Assembly: GCF_003602005.1 (NCBI RefSeq)
Contig: NZ_QZWD01000003.1
Coordinates: forward strand, 62,001 to 126,000
Source of the DNA: Salinisphaera sp. Q1T1-3
GTDB taxonomy: Bacteria > Pseudomonadota > Gammaproteobacteria > Nevskiales > Salinisphaeraceae
Direction: 5' to 3'
Length of the DNA stretch: 64,000 nucleotides
Shown here: positions 1 through 8,616 of the stretch, piece after piece
Numbering within the stretch: position 1 is the first letter of the stretch
Layout of the letters: each line of letters opens with the position of its first letter
Notes under the pieces: model-generated
What the model was told of the DNA's origin: nothing
The model's input: the letters and a program-made list of their open reading frames with translations, nothing else
Databases searched by the model: none
Made by a program: the position numbers and the translations under genes

Positions 1-90
1 CGGCGCGTCGTCCATGTTCGCGATCAGGCCGAAGCCGCAGGCGTCCTTCTCGAACTCCGGTGAATAGAGTCCGCCGTCGAGTTTATGCAT
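1..90 (-). CDS. gltB: glutamate synthase large subunit, N-terminal fragment (window edge)
   Basis: Only the first 30 codons are inside the window; the gene runs off the left edge. The peptide starts MHKLDGGLYSPEFEKDACGF, and the DACGFGLIAN segment matches the N-terminus of the glutamine amidotransferase domain of glutamate synthase. In that family the Cys (Cys18 here) becomes the N-terminal nucleophile after a short propeptide is removed. The enzyme makes two glutamates from glutamine and 2-oxoglutarate. It lies downstream of aroB on the same strand, as in Pseudomonas, where a DamX-type gene usually separates them; none is present here. The match is short but specific. Confidence 0.85.
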   Translation of the reverse strand, partial: MHKLDGGLYSPEFEKDACGFGLIANMDDAP

Positions 91-229
91 AAATCTAGTC
101 CCCTGGCTGGGCGGGGCCGTCGCAGTGCGCGCCGCGGGCCCGATACATCGATACGATGCCGGGCGGCACACGGTTTCGGCGACGACACGGGCGCATGATC
201 GCGCCCACGCGGCTGTCGCGCGTCATTTC

Positions 230-258
230 AATATAAAAGGCCGGCAATCGACAATCAA
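230..258 (-). promoter_or_regulatory. candidate sigma-70 promoter for gltB
   Basis: On the minus strand TTGATT (253-258) is followed after 17 bases by TATATT (230-235), in an AT-rich patch of an otherwise GC-rich gap between aroB and gltB. It would give a leader of roughly 135 bases before the gltB ATG at 90. The assignment is from sequence alone. Confidence 0.5.
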
Positions 259-329
259 TCGCTGCCGCTCACAGGCGACCCGCATCTGACGACGTGACGG
301 GGCGCCCGGCCGTCGCGTCGCAAGGGCGG

Positions 330-1427
330 TCAATCGGCCAGATAGCGTTGCAGCGTGGCGTGCAACGCGTCGTCGCAGTCGCTTTCCAGTACAGCCTGCC
401 CGATATCGGACAACAGCACGAGCCGCAGCGCCCCGGCGCTGACTTTCTTGTCGCGTCGCATCAGCGCGAGGATGCGGGTGCCGGAGAGCGTGTCCGGCGG
501 CGCGATCGGCAGGCCGGCGGCGGCGAGAAGCCGTTCGATTCGTGCCACCTGGTCGGACGATAGCCATCCGAGGCGCGCCGAAGTGTCTGCGGCCATGCAC
601 ATGCCGGCGGCCACGGCTTCGCCGTGCAGCCAGGCGCCGTAGCCCAGTTCGGCTTCGAGCGCGTGGCCGAAGGTGTGCCCCAGATTGAGCAGCGCGCGCT
701 CGCCGGCCTCGCGTTCGTCGGCGACCACGACGTCTGCCTTGTTGGCACAGGACCGACGGATGAGCTCGGTCAGCGGGCCGGCTTCGCGCGCCATGATCGC
801 GTCCATGTGGGTTTCCAGCCAGTCGAAGAACGCGGCGTCGCGGATCAGGCCGTATTTGATGACTTCGGCCATGCCGGCCGAGAACTCGCGCGCCGGCAGG
901 GTGTCCAGCGTGTCGAGATCGGCCAGCACGCGGCGCGGCTGATGAAAGGCGCCGATCATGTTCTTGCCGAGTGGATGATTGACGCCGGTCTTGCCGCCGA
1001 CGGAGGAGTCGACCTGGGCGAGCAGGGTGGTCGGGACCTGAATGAAATCAATGCCACGCTGGTAGACGGCTGCGGCGAAGCCGACCAGGTCGCCGATCAC
1101 CCCGCCCCCCAGGGCGACGAGGCACGCATCGCGACCGTACCCGCCTTCGAGCAGGCGAGTGCAGATGACATCCAGGGTGGCCAGCGTCTTGGTGGCCTCG
1201 CCGTCGGGCAGGATCAGCGTATCGACCTCGTAGGCACTCGACAGGGCGGCCTCGACCCTGGCCCGGAACAGCGGAGCGATGGTCTCGTTGGTGACCACCA
1301 GGACGCGGCGCCCGTGAATCGCCCCCGCATAGGCCGATGCAGCGCCGCTGAGGCCGGGGCCGATATGGATAGCGTATCGACGTGTGTCGAGCGCGACTTC
1401 GAGGGTGGCGTTCTGTTCAGGGGTCAT
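330..1427 (-). CDS. aroB: 3-dehydroquinate synthase
   Basis: Second step of the shikimate pathway: converts DAHP to 3-dehydroquinate with NAD and a divalent metal, in the cytosol. The NAD-binding loop GGGVIGD is followed by the family blocks [18 protein letters not shown] and [11 protein letters not shown]. Metal-ligand regions are visible as AEVIKYG and the His-rich [11 protein letters not shown]...LHGEAV. Length (about 365 aa) is normal. I chose the ATG at 1427, which overlaps the upstream RDD gene's stop by 11 bases and follows a TGGAA; an ATG at 1448 is an alternative with no better ribosome site. It is the last gene of the pil-aro run before gltB. Translational coupling to the RDD gene is likely. 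Confidence 0.96.
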   Translation of the reverse strand: MTPEQNATLEVALDTRRYAIHIGPGLSGAASAYAGAIHGRRVLVVTNETIAPLFRARVEAALSSAYEVDTLILPDGEATKTLATLDVICTRLLEGGYGRDACLVALGGGVIGDLVGFAAAVYQRGIDFIQVPTTLLAQVDSSVGGKTGVNHPLGKNMIGAFHQPRRVLADLDTLDTLPAREFSAGMAEVIKYGLIRDAAFFDWLETHMDAIMAREAGPLTELIRRSCANKADVVVADEREAGERALLNLGHTFGHALEAELGYGAWLHGEAVAAGMCMAADTSARLGWLSSDQVARIERLLAAAGLPIAPPDTLSGTRILALMRRDKKVSAGALRLVLLSDIGQAVLESDCDDALHATLQRYLAD

Positions 1428-2007
1428 CGTTCCAGTGCTTGTGCTCATGCCCGGCGTGTGTCGTGGTGTTGGTCGCTGCCGCGCGCCGGTGTGCCGTTCG
1501 GATCACCACCGTACGGGCGATTTCGTCGTGCCAGCCCTGTTTGCGTCCATCGATGCCGAGCCAGGCCAGCCCGAGATCGAAGGGCAGGGTCGCTGCATGG
1601 TAGCCGATATAACGCAAGATGAGCTGGCGCGTGGTCGGGGCCTCGCCGGTCGGGGCGTCGACGATGCGAGCGTGGATTGCCATCTTGCCTGGCGTGCCGT
1701 CGCGGGTGCGCCAGAACCGCACGATCACGATGGCCGGCAGTATCCAGTACACGAGGGTATGCAGCGGTGTCGGCCAAAGCAGGCCGAGAGCGCTCGGCGT
1801 ATCCGGGTTGATGTGGCCGTCGGGCGAGATCAGATCGCCGGGATGGACCGACGGCCCGCGGGCCGTCGGCAACAGCCAGCCGAGGATTGGAAAGACGACG
1901 ATCAGGAAGAGCGCCGAATCGATGAGCGCGGCCCACACGCGGATCCGTAATCCGGCATGGGCCGACGCCTTGGGAGTGGTGTGGGCCGGCGGGTGTCGTT
2001 CGGCCAT
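1417..2007 (-). CDS. RDD family membrane protein
   Basis: A 196-residue protein with the RDD-domain layout. After a short hydrophilic N-terminus comes [20 protein letters not shown], the RDD signature Arg...Asp in the first membrane segment. A second hydrophobic segment ([15 protein letters not shown]) is followed by [16 protein letters not shown], typical of the family, and then by a third segment. RDD proteins are inner-membrane proteins of mostly unknown role; some are linked to ion exchange or to insertion of membrane partners. The start overlaps the aroK stop as TGATG and its end overlaps aroB, so it is embedded between aroK and aroB, which are usually adjacent. Function here is unknown. 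Confidence 0.85.
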   Translation of the reverse strand: MAERHPPAHTTPKASAHAGLRIRVWAALIDSALFLIVVFPILGWLLPTARGPSVHPGDLISPDGHINPDTPSALGLLWPTPLHTLVYWILPAIVIVRFWRTRDGTPGKMAIHARIVDAPTGEAPTTRQLILRYIGYHAATLPFDLGLAWLGIDGRKQGWHDEIARTVVIRTAHRRAAATNTTTHAGHEHKHWNDDP

Positions 2008-2537
2008 CAGGCCGTGCCGATCGCCTCCAGCTGCTCGACGATCTCGCGGGCGAGCTTGCGCGCCTGCTGATCGCCGGTCGCGACCACGACGTCGGCGATC
2101 GATCGATAGAGCGGGTCGCGCACTTCCATGAGCTGGGTCAGCGTGGTCTCGAGATCGTCACTGCCCGACAGCAGTGGCCGATCCGTCGACTTGCGGGTTC
2201 GCGCCAGCTGCTGCTCGAGCGTCGTTTCCAGATAAACGACCACGCCGCGCGCCGAGAGCAGATCCCGGGTGCCGGCTTCCAGAACCGCGCCCCCGCCGGT
2301 CGCCATGACCGTGTTGGGCAGTTCCGAGAGTTCGGCAATCATCTCGCGTTCGCGTTTGCGAAAACCGTCTTCGCCTTCCATGTCGAAGATGAAGGAAATG
2401 TCCACGCCGGTACGCTTTTCGACCTCCTGATCGGAGTCGACGAAATTCATACCCTTGAGCTCGGCGATGCGCCGACCCACGGTGGTTTTGCCGGCGCCCA
2501 TGGGGCCGACCAGATAGATATTCGGGTTAGATGCCAT
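2007..2537 (-). CDS. aroK: shikimate kinase
   Basis: Phosphorylates shikimate at the 3-position using ATP (fifth step of the aromatic pathway). The start MASNPNIYLVGPMGAGKTT puts the Walker A loop GPMGAGKT at residues 11-18. DSD (magnesium and substrate binding), FRKRE (substrate Arg) and ATGGGA (shikimate-binding loop) follow in order. The LID region has DRPLL. Length 176 aa is normal. The frame stays open upstream to 2789, but homology begins at the ATG at 2537, so the longer version is rejected. The gene is followed by the RDD gene with a TGATG overlap. Confidence 0.97.
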   Translation of the reverse strand: MASNPNIYLVGPMGAGKTTVGRRIAELKGMNFVDSDQEVEKRTGVDISFIFDMEGEDGFRKREREMIAELSELPNTVMATGGGAVLEAGTRDLLSARGVVVYLETTLEQQLARTRKSTDRPLLSGSDDLETTLTQLMEVRDPLYRSIADVVVATGDQQARKLAREIVEQLEAIGTA

Positions 2538-2713
2538 GTACGTAATTGGAACGAGTGGTAGACATTGAACCGATCGCCGCGCGACGAGGCGAGCAGCGAT
2601 CAAACCCATGCAGTGTAACGCAGTCCGCCCGACAAGACTTATCGGGTCCGATGAAGGCGTGTGTGGCTGGCACGGTTTCGACCTTGAGCGCGCCAGCGCG
2701 GATATGCCGTCAC

Positions 2714-2756
2714 ATACCGGCCCATGCGCCTGGATGTGACGACGATGGGCCGGTAT
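2714..2756. other. perfect 12-bp inverted repeat between the Ig-like gene and aroK
   Basis: ATACCGGCCCAT at 2714-2725 is exactly complementary to ATGGGCCGGTAT at 2745-2756, with a 19-base loop. A further imperfect match (ATGCCGT against ACGGGCAT) extends the stem outward. It lies just after the stop of the upstream gene in a 271-base gap. On the minus strand it would form a strong RNA hairpin, but no U-run follows. A processing site or attenuator is as likely as a terminator. Confidence 0.6.
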
Positions 2757-2808
2757 ACGGGCATGACCGGTTGCCCGGATGCCGGCCATGCCCTAACGGT
2801 TGCCGTGG

Positions 2809-4500
2809 CTAGTCCTGGCTTTGGACGACGCGGGCCGTATCGCGCGAGATCACGTCGTTCGGCGTGGTCACGGTCACGCGTAGGATGCCGCGGCCGGCTT
2901 CGCTGCCCGGTTCGATCCGGAACTCGGCCTCATATGGGCCGGCGCTATTGTCGATCGGTACCGCGTAAGAACTCGGGCCTTCGATACGCCCCTGCGATGT
3001 CGTGGCGGCGATCGTTGTACCGCTCGGCGGTTTCTGCCCATTGGCATCGGCCACCGACACCGTGATGGTGCGCGCACTGCTGCCGAGATTGATCGTATCC
3101 GGCAGATCGATCGATAGACTCGAGCCGGACAAGACAACGACGACCTGGCCACGCACGTTGATCGTGTCGGAGGCGCCGCATTGGTTGCCGGCGTCGCAGA
3201 GCAGGCCATTGAAGGTGTCCGAGGCCGCGTTGTAGTTGCCGTCGTCGTTGAAGTCGGCGTAGGGCTCGTCGGCATCGCGGCGGCCGTTTTCGTTGCGGTC
3301 CAGATAGGCCTCGGGCAGATCGTCGTAGGCCTCGCCGGCATCGAAACGCCCGTTCGACGGGGCGCTGTCGGTGAAACTCTCCTCACCGATCGCGGTGGCC
3401 AGGATGGTCACGCGGCCGTTGCCCGGGCGCGGATTCTGGCTGACGAAATCCACACTGCAGGCGCCGTCCGTGGTCTGGCAACTACCTGGAATGGCGCCTC
3501 CTTCGGTCGTGAAGTTGATCGTCGTGCCGTCGGGCACCGGATTATTGAAACGGTCGGCCGCGCGCACGGTGATGGCCGTTGTCACGCCATCGCGATTGAA
3601 GCCTTCGATATTGGTCGAGGCCGCGCTGATCGAGAAGCTGTCCTGGTCGGCGATGCCGGTGGTCACCGCCAGAGTGCGCGATTGCGCCGAAAGGGTTCGG
3701 CCGTCCGCGCCGGTGCTGGTCGCTCCGATCTGAACCGAGGCAGCCTGAGTGCCTGCCGTGACCGTGGTCGAAGCCAGGCCGTCGGCGTTGGTACGCATGC
3801 GCTCCGGCGCGATCGACAGGCCGCCGACGGTGGTGTCCGGCGAGAAGGTCACCATCTGACCGGGCACCGGATCGCCGCCGGCGTCGGTGAGCCGGAATGT
3901 CACCTGCGACTGCGGTTGCAGAACGCCGGTGCCCTGGATGCCGATCTGGGCCTGCGAGGTGGCAGTGAACGACAGCGCGGCGGCTGTTGTGGCCTGCGGG
4001 CGCAGGGTGACATTGGCCGTGAGCGTCTGGTCGTTGATGCTCGTACGCGCAGTGACGGTGTCGTTGGTATCGCAGCCGAGCGGCGTATAGGTGGTCGTGA
4101 TCTGGCCGTCATCGGGCGTGGTCACACTCGGGTCGATGTTGGCGCGCCCGTCCCGGGCACAGGCGGAGGTGAAAAACACCTCGCTGTCGTTATCGAGCAC
4201 GTTGCCGTCGCGATCGACCAGGCGTAGCGACAGAGTCGTGGCCTGGTTCGAACGCGGTGTCTCGTTGCTCGTGACGATGCGCCCCGCCGTGAAGCGGCCC
4301 TGATCATCGAAACTGCCAAGCTGCGGGTTCGATGTGCTCGGCGTATCGTCGCCCCCGTTGTTGTCCGAGCCGCCGCCGTTGTTGTTGCCGGCATTATCGT
4401 TCGAGCCGTTGTCGTCATCGCTCGTGTCATTGCCAGACGTGCAGCCGCCCAGGGCGACAGCGAGCATCAACGCCGCGCACATGAATTGTCGTTTGGTCAT
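2809..4500 (-). CDS. Ig-like (Big_1-type) lipoprotein with calcium-loop-like segment
   Basis: A 563-residue predicted lipoprotein. The signal peptide ends in the lipobox LGGC (Cys20) and is followed by an Asp/Asn/Gly-rich linker of about 35 residues. The rest is a series of beta-rich repeats with invasin/intimin Ig-like hallmarks: GxVTFSP-type strands, ADGLASTTVTAGTQAA, DRFNNPVPDGTTINF, and a last domain with NGQKPPSGTTI. Around residues 393-425 lies LDRNENGRRDADEP then DFNDDGNYN, resembling Dx(D/N)xDG calcium-binding loops, with a nearby Cys pair. It sits between pilQ and aroK on the operon strand, where no gene is usually found. Surface exposure and a role in adhesion or pilus/secretin function are inference from position and fold. 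Exact domain borders are uncertain. Confidence 0.8.
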   Translation of the reverse strand: MTKRQFMCAALMLAVALGGCTSGNDTSDDDNGSNDNAGNNNGGGSDNNGGDDTPSTSNPQLGSFDDQGRFTAGRIVTSNETPRSNQATTLSLRLVDRDGNVLDNDSEVFFTSACARDGRANIDPSVTTPDDGQITTTYTPLGCDTNDTVTARTSINDQTLTANVTLRPQATTAAALSFTATSQAQIGIQGTGVLQPQSQVTFRLTDAGGDPVPGQMVTFSPDTTVGGLSIAPERMRTNADGLASTTVTAGTQAASVQIGATSTGADGRTLSAQSRTLAVTTGIADQDSFSISAASTNIEGFNRDGVTTAITVRAADRFNNPVPDGTTINFTTEGGAIPGSCQTTDGACSVDFVSQNPRPGNGRVTILATAIGEESFTDSAPSNGRFDAGEAYDDLPEAYLDRNENGRRDADEPYADFNDDGNYNAASDTFNGLLCDAGNQCGASDTINVRGQVVVVLSGSSLSIDLPDTINLGSSARTITVSVADANGQKPPSGTTIAATTSQGRIEGPSSYAVPIDNSAGPYEAEFRIEPGSEAGRGILRVTVTTPNDVISRDTARVVQSQD

Positions 4501-4560
4501 GGTTCCCCCTGTTGTCGAATGCCCGGCCGGATCGCATGCCCCCTGATCCGGCCGGTCCGA

Positions 4561-6813
4561 TCATGGTCCGCCGGTCGTGAAGTTGGTATCGAGAATGCGC
4601 GGTGTGACGAAGATCAGCAGCTCGCGCTTCTGTCGCTCGAGGCTCTGGCTGCGGAACAGCGCGCCCAGCAACGGAATCTTGCGCAAGAACGGCACGCCGC
4701 CGGTCTGGTTGGTGTTGTTCTGTTCGTAGATGCCGCCCAGTACGACGGTATCGCCGTTATTGACCAGAACCTGCGTGTTCAGGCTGCGCGTGTCGATCGA
4801 GGGGACGGAGCCGCCGTTGGATGTCGGCACGAACTCGCCAACCGAGTCCTGGGTGACGTTGAGATTCATGATCACTTTCTTGTCGGGCGTTATCTTGGGG
4901 GTCACGTTGAGCCCGAGCACCGCTTTCTTGAACTCGACCGATGTGCCCGACAGGCTGCCCGACGAGCCGGACTGATACGGGATCTCGCGGCCCTGCTCGA
5001 TATTGGCCTCGCGTCCGTCGGTGGTGATCACGCGCGGCGAAGAGATGATCTCGCCGTTGTTCTCCGACTCCATTGCCGAGAGTTCGAGATTGAGGCTGAA
5101 CGTGTCCGTGATGATCGAACTCGACAGCACGCTGGTCGCGTTGGTTGCCGGCAGGGCGACCGAATAGCCGCCGTTGTTCGCATCGTAGGCGCTGCCGATG
5201 TCGCCGCCGTTCTGTGCCGCGAGGGCATTGTTCAAGCGCGAACTGTCCACGCCGGTCTGCGAGACACCGAGATTGCGGGTGAAATCTCGGTTGGCGATCA
5301 CGATGCGGGACTCGATGAGCACCTGACGTACCGGCACATCGAGCCGATCGATCAGCGAGCGGATCTGGTCGAGCTTTTCGGCCGTGTCGGTGACCAGCAG
5401 GCTGTTCGTGCGCGAATCCACAGTGACATGGCCGCGCGGCGAGAGCAGGGAGTGCTCGTCGAAGTCGCTGTTGACGGTCGCCGAACTGGTGCGCTGAGCA
5501 CGCGTGCTGGTGTTATTGCTGCCCAGTGCGCGCGACAGGGCATCGCCGCTGACCGAATAGGCCGGTGATGTGTTGCCGCTCGCGGGCGCGGCGGTGAAGC
5601 TGCGACTGGTCGTTACCGAGTTCGACTGCAGGATGTTGGCCATGTCGGCTGCATCTGCATAGTTGATCTGGATGATCTCGGACTGCAGCGGGGCGAGCTG
5701 GTTGGTGGCCTGACGGGCTTCGGCCTTGGCTTTCTCGCGCGCTGCGATATCGGCCAGTGGTGCAACAGTGATCACGTTGTCGTTGCGCTGCATGCCCAGG
5801 CCTCTGGCATCGAGGATGATGTCCAGCGCCTGGTCCCAGGGCACATCGTCGAGCTGAAGCGCGATCGTGCCGGAGACGTTATCGGCGACGACCATGTTCA
5901 CGTTGGCCACATCGGCGATGATCTGAAGCACCGAGCGCACATCGACATTCTGGAACGACAGCGAGATCTTCTTGCCGTTGTATTCGGGGTGCTCGGCGGC
6001 CTGACGTCGCTGCTCGGCCGCGCTGATCGGCTGCAGCTCGATGATCATCCGGTTGCCGGTCTGATAGGCCAGGCGCTGGAAATTCGCATCGGCCTCGGGG
6101 GTGATCACCAGTCGCGTGCCGTCGCCGCGCGCCATGGCATCGATCGTCTCGACGGGTGTCTTGAAGTCGGTCACGTCCAGGCGCCGGGCGAGCCGGTTCG
6201 GCAATTGGATGCCGGGTAGGGTGGCCACGACCTTGTTGCCCTGGCGTTCGACATCGATCGGCGCCTGATCGCCGTTGAGCGTGATCTCGATTCGCCCGGC
6301 ATCCTGATCACCACGTCGGAAATCGATGTTCTGGATCGCCGTCGCGTTGCCGCCGGCCGTGGCCGTGCCGGCACTCGCGGCCGGGCGCGTGGTGGTGCGA
6401 TCGCGGGTGGTCTCGTCGCCGCTGCCGAAGCTGACGATCAGAGCGTCGCCGTCACGGGTGATCCGATAGTCAACCAGCCGTGTGAGCTGAACCACCACGC
6501 GCGTGCGGCCGTCCGCCGAGGCCGTGTTGACGGCCTGGACCGGCCCCTGGGCGATCGTGCGATAGCGTTTGGACAGCGCCAGCGTGGTGTTGGGCAGATC
6601 GATCGACAGGCGGGCCGGGTCGTCGATCGTGAATACCCGGGGATCGGGCGCCGGCCCGTCGAGCGTCAGACGCAGGGCGACCTGCTGGCCCGGGCCGCTG
6701 AGTGGCTCGATCGCGGTCAGCTGGCGTGGGGCGGCGGTGGCGGCTGCGCAGGCGAGGATCGACAGCAGCGCGATGAACAGCAGGCAGTGAGTGCGGAGCA
6801 TGGGGGCTCTCAT
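4561..6813 (-). CDS. pilQ: type IV pilus secretin
   Basis: Outer-membrane secretin through which the pilus fibre passes. The 750-residue precursor has a signal peptide (LLFIALLSILACAAATAA), then AMIN-type beta domains (about 30-270) that bind peptidoglycan. Next come a secretin/TonB N-domain (ISLSFQNVDVRSVLQIIADV), an N1/KH-like segment and the secretin barrel, which shows QVLIESRIV, the VPFLRKIPLLGALFRS gate motif and a C-terminal ELLIFVTPRIL. The ATG at 6813 overlaps the pilP stop; a second ATG at 6801 is possible. It closes the pilMNOPQ set and is followed 60 bases on by the Ig-like lipoprotein gene. Confidence 0.97.
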   Translation of the reverse strand: MRAPMLRTHCLLFIALLSILACAAATAAPRQLTAIEPLSGPGQQVALRLTLDGPAPDPRVFTIDDPARLSIDLPNTTLALSKRYRTIAQGPVQAVNTASADGRTRVVVQLTRLVDYRITRDGDALIVSFGSGDETTRDRTTTRPAASAGTATAGGNATAIQNIDFRRGDQDAGRIEITLNGDQAPIDVERQGNKVVATLPGIQLPNRLARRLDVTDFKTPVETIDAMARGDGTRLVITPEADANFQRLAYQTGNRMIIELQPISAAEQRRQAAEHPEYNGKKISLSFQNVDVRSVLQIIADVANVNMVVADNVSGTIALQLDDVPWDQALDIILDARGLGMQRNDNVITVAPLADIAAREKAKAEARQATNQLAPLQSEIIQINYADAADMANILQSNSVTTSRSFTAAPASGNTSPAYSVSGDALSRALGSNNTSTRAQRTSSATVNSDFDEHSLLSPRGHVTVDSRTNSLLVTDTAEKLDQIRSLIDRLDVPVRQVLIESRIVIANRDFTRNLGVSQTGVDSSRLNNALAAQNGGDIGSAYDANNGGYSVALPATNATSVLSSSIITDTFSLNLELSAMESENNGEIISSPRVITTDGREANIEQGREIPYQSGSSGSLSGTSVEFKKAVLGLNVTPKITPDKKVIMNLNVTQDSVGEFVPTSNGGSVPSIDTRSLNTQVLVNNGDTVVLGGIYEQNNTNQTGGVPFLRKIPLLGALFRSQSLERQKRELLIFVTPRILDTNFTTGGP

Positions 6814-7340
6814 GGCGTTGAGTCGTTGGGCGGCGTCAGCTGGGCATGGCGCTTGATGTAACCGCCGTTGCCGTCGGCAACGATTTCGGTCAGCGCCACG
6901 CCACGCCGGTCGATATGATTGATCTGGCCGTAGTTGCGTCCGATGTGGGTGCCCGGCCCGACCCGATGCACGACGCCGTCCGGCGCCTGGATAAGCGCGT
7001 AGGTCGTGCCGTTGACGGCGATCGTGCCGACCAGCGACAGCGCATCGAGCGGGAACTGCTCGAGCGGATCCAGCGGCCGGTCCAGGTCGGGATGGATCTG
7101 GCTGCTGCGGGTCTGGCGTACGGGCTCGGGGGGGGCGAACGGTGAACGTCGCCCGGCCGGGACGTAGGTATAGGGCTTGTATTCGACGATATCGGGCATC
7201 GGGTCGAGCGGGGGCGATTTCCGGGCCTTGATACGCGCGACGTATGTTTCGAGATCGGTGTGATTGCTATCGCCGCAGCCGGCGAGTGCACCGATCACAG
7301 TGGCGATCAGACAGGCACGCGACAGCGCGGCTGCGCTCAT
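6810..7340 (-). CDS. pilP: type IV pilus alignment lipoprotein PilP
   Basis: Inner-membrane-anchored lipoprotein that links the PilNO platform to the PilQ secretin. The 176-residue precursor has a lipobox LAGC followed by GDSNHTDLETYVARIKARK, the usual PilP start. A proline-rich linker carries YVPAGRRSPFAPPEP, and the C-terminal beta domain reads LDQ-like PLEQFPLDALSLVGTI...AL IQAPDGVVHRVGPGTHIG. Start and stop overlap pilO and pilQ by 4 bases each. Confidence 0.96.
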   Translation of the reverse strand: MSAAALSRACLIATVIGALAGCGDSNHTDLETYVARIKARKSPPLDPMPDIVEYKPYTYVPAGRRSPFAPPEPVRQTRSSQIHPDLDRPLDPLEQFPLDALSLVGTIAVNGTTYALIQAPDGVVHRVGPGTHIGRNYGQINHIDRRGVALTEIVADGNGGYIKRHAQLTPPNDSTP

Positions 7341-8017
7341 CGTCGGGTTCCGGTTTGGGTCTTGCTGGCGGTCCCGCGCGTCGTCTTGGCCTGACTCCGG
7401 CCGTCCAGATAACGATAGGTCGTTGCGGTCAGGCTCATGCGCAACGGATTGCTGTCCGGCTGCGTTGTATTGCCCGGGCGGGTGCCGACCGGTTCGATCT
7501 TGACGTCGTCGATCGTCACGATCCGCGGCAGGGCCGCGACGTCGGAGACGAAGCGCCCGAACTGATGGAAATCGCCGGTCACGACCAGGTCGTTGGGCAG
7601 CTCGGCGTAGAAGTCACGGCTGACTTCCGGTTCCGGCTTGAATAGTTGCTCGTCGAGCCCGTTGGCCGAGCGGGCCTGAGAGATGTCGCGCAAGAGGCTG
7701 GGAACTTCGGTCTGGCTCGGCAACTGGGCCAGCAGATTCCCGAAGGCCGCCTGCATTTGCGCAAGCTGGGCGCGATAGGCCTCGAGATTGGCGACCTCGG
7801 CCTGGCGCGCGCGAAACTGTTCGCGCAGGGTCTGTTCCTTCTGCACCGCGCTTTCCAGCTCGTCGCGCTTGGGCAGGACGAAATACCAGCCGGCGATCAG
7901 CATGATCACGAGCGAGACGATCGCGATCGACAAGCCGTAGGCCCAGGTCGGCCAGCTGCCGATGTTGTTCTGGTCGAGGCTGCGCAGCTCATCGATGTAC
8001 TCGCGCAATGGCCTCAT
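7337..8017 (-). CDS. pilO: type IV pilus inner-membrane platform protein PilO
   Basis: Forms a heterodimer with PilN in the periplasm and connects to PilP. The 226 residues comprise a short cytoplasmic start, one membrane segment (LSIAIVSLVIMLIAGWYFVL), a coiled coil (KRDELESAVQKEQTLREQFR), and a ferredoxin-like periplasmic domain with the family block LLRDISQARSANGLDEQLFKPE and DLVVTGDFHQFGRFVSDVA. It overlaps pilN and pilP by 4 bases. The C-terminal tail is Thr/Lys-rich and poorly conserved. Confidence 0.96.
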   Translation of the reverse strand: MRPLREYIDELRSLDQNNIGSWPTWAYGLSIAIVSLVIMLIAGWYFVLPKRDELESAVQKEQTLREQFRARQAEVANLEAYRAQLAQMQAAFGNLLAQLPSQTEVPSLLRDISQARSANGLDEQLFKPEPEVSRDFYAELPNDLVVTGDFHQFGRFVSDVAALPRIVTIDDVKIEPVGTRPGNTTQPDSNPLRMSLTATTYRYLDGRSQAKTTRGTASKTQTGTRR

Positions 8018-8616
8018 GGCGTGTCTCCGGTGACGGCATCCGAATCGGTGGCCGATGAGGCTGCCGGATTGCGACTGTCCACCCGCAGCGTGAAATCGGC
8101 CCGTGGCTGGGCCGTGCTGTCGTCCCGCGTGATCACGATCAGGCGCGGGTTGTCGAACCAGGGCGAGTCGTCGAGATTGGTCATGTACTGCGACACACGC
8201 GCGTTGGATTCGGCGATGCCGTTGAGCGTGGTCGTGTTGTCCTGCTGCGTCAGCCCGGTCAGGTACACGCCTTCGGGCATGGTGCCCGCCAGCGCATCGA
8301 AATAGTGGACGATCGATGAACGGGACTGCTGCAGCTCGCCGATGATCTGCATGCGGTTGACCAGCGCCTCGCGCGTTGCCTTGAGTTGCTTGATCTCGGT
8401 CAGTTTGCGATTGGCGCTATCGATCTGGGCCGTCAGGTAATCGTTGCGGCTCTGTTGCGATGCCAGCTGATGGCCGTAATAGACCACCGGCAGCACGCCG
8501 ACGATCAGTGTGGTGGCGGCTGCGGCACCGATGAGCAGGGCGATGAAACGGCGCCGCTTGGCTTCGCGGGCCTCGGCACGCCAGTCCAGCAGATTGATAC
8601 GAATCGCGCGATTCAT
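8014..8616 (-). CDS. pilN: type IV pilus inner-membrane platform protein PilN
   Basis: Partner of PilO. Its cytoplasmic N-terminus carries the conserved INLLDWR motif that binds PilM (residues 7-13). A single membrane helix (about 22-45) is followed by a coiled coil and a periplasmic domain with DALAGTMPEGVYLTGLTQQ and NARVSQYMTNLDDSPWF. At 200 aa the length is normal. Four-base overlaps with pilM and pilO show tight coupling. Confidence 0.96.
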   Translation of the reverse strand: MNRAIRINLLDWRAEAREAKRRRFIALLIGAAAATTLIVGVLPVVYYGHQLASQQSRNDYLTAQIDSANRKLTEIKQLKATREALVNRMQIIGELQQSRSSIVHYFDALAGTMPEGVYLTGLTQQDNTTTLNGIAESNARVSQYMTNLDDSPWFDNPRLIVITRDDSTAQPRADFTLRVDSRNPAASSATDSDAVTGDTP

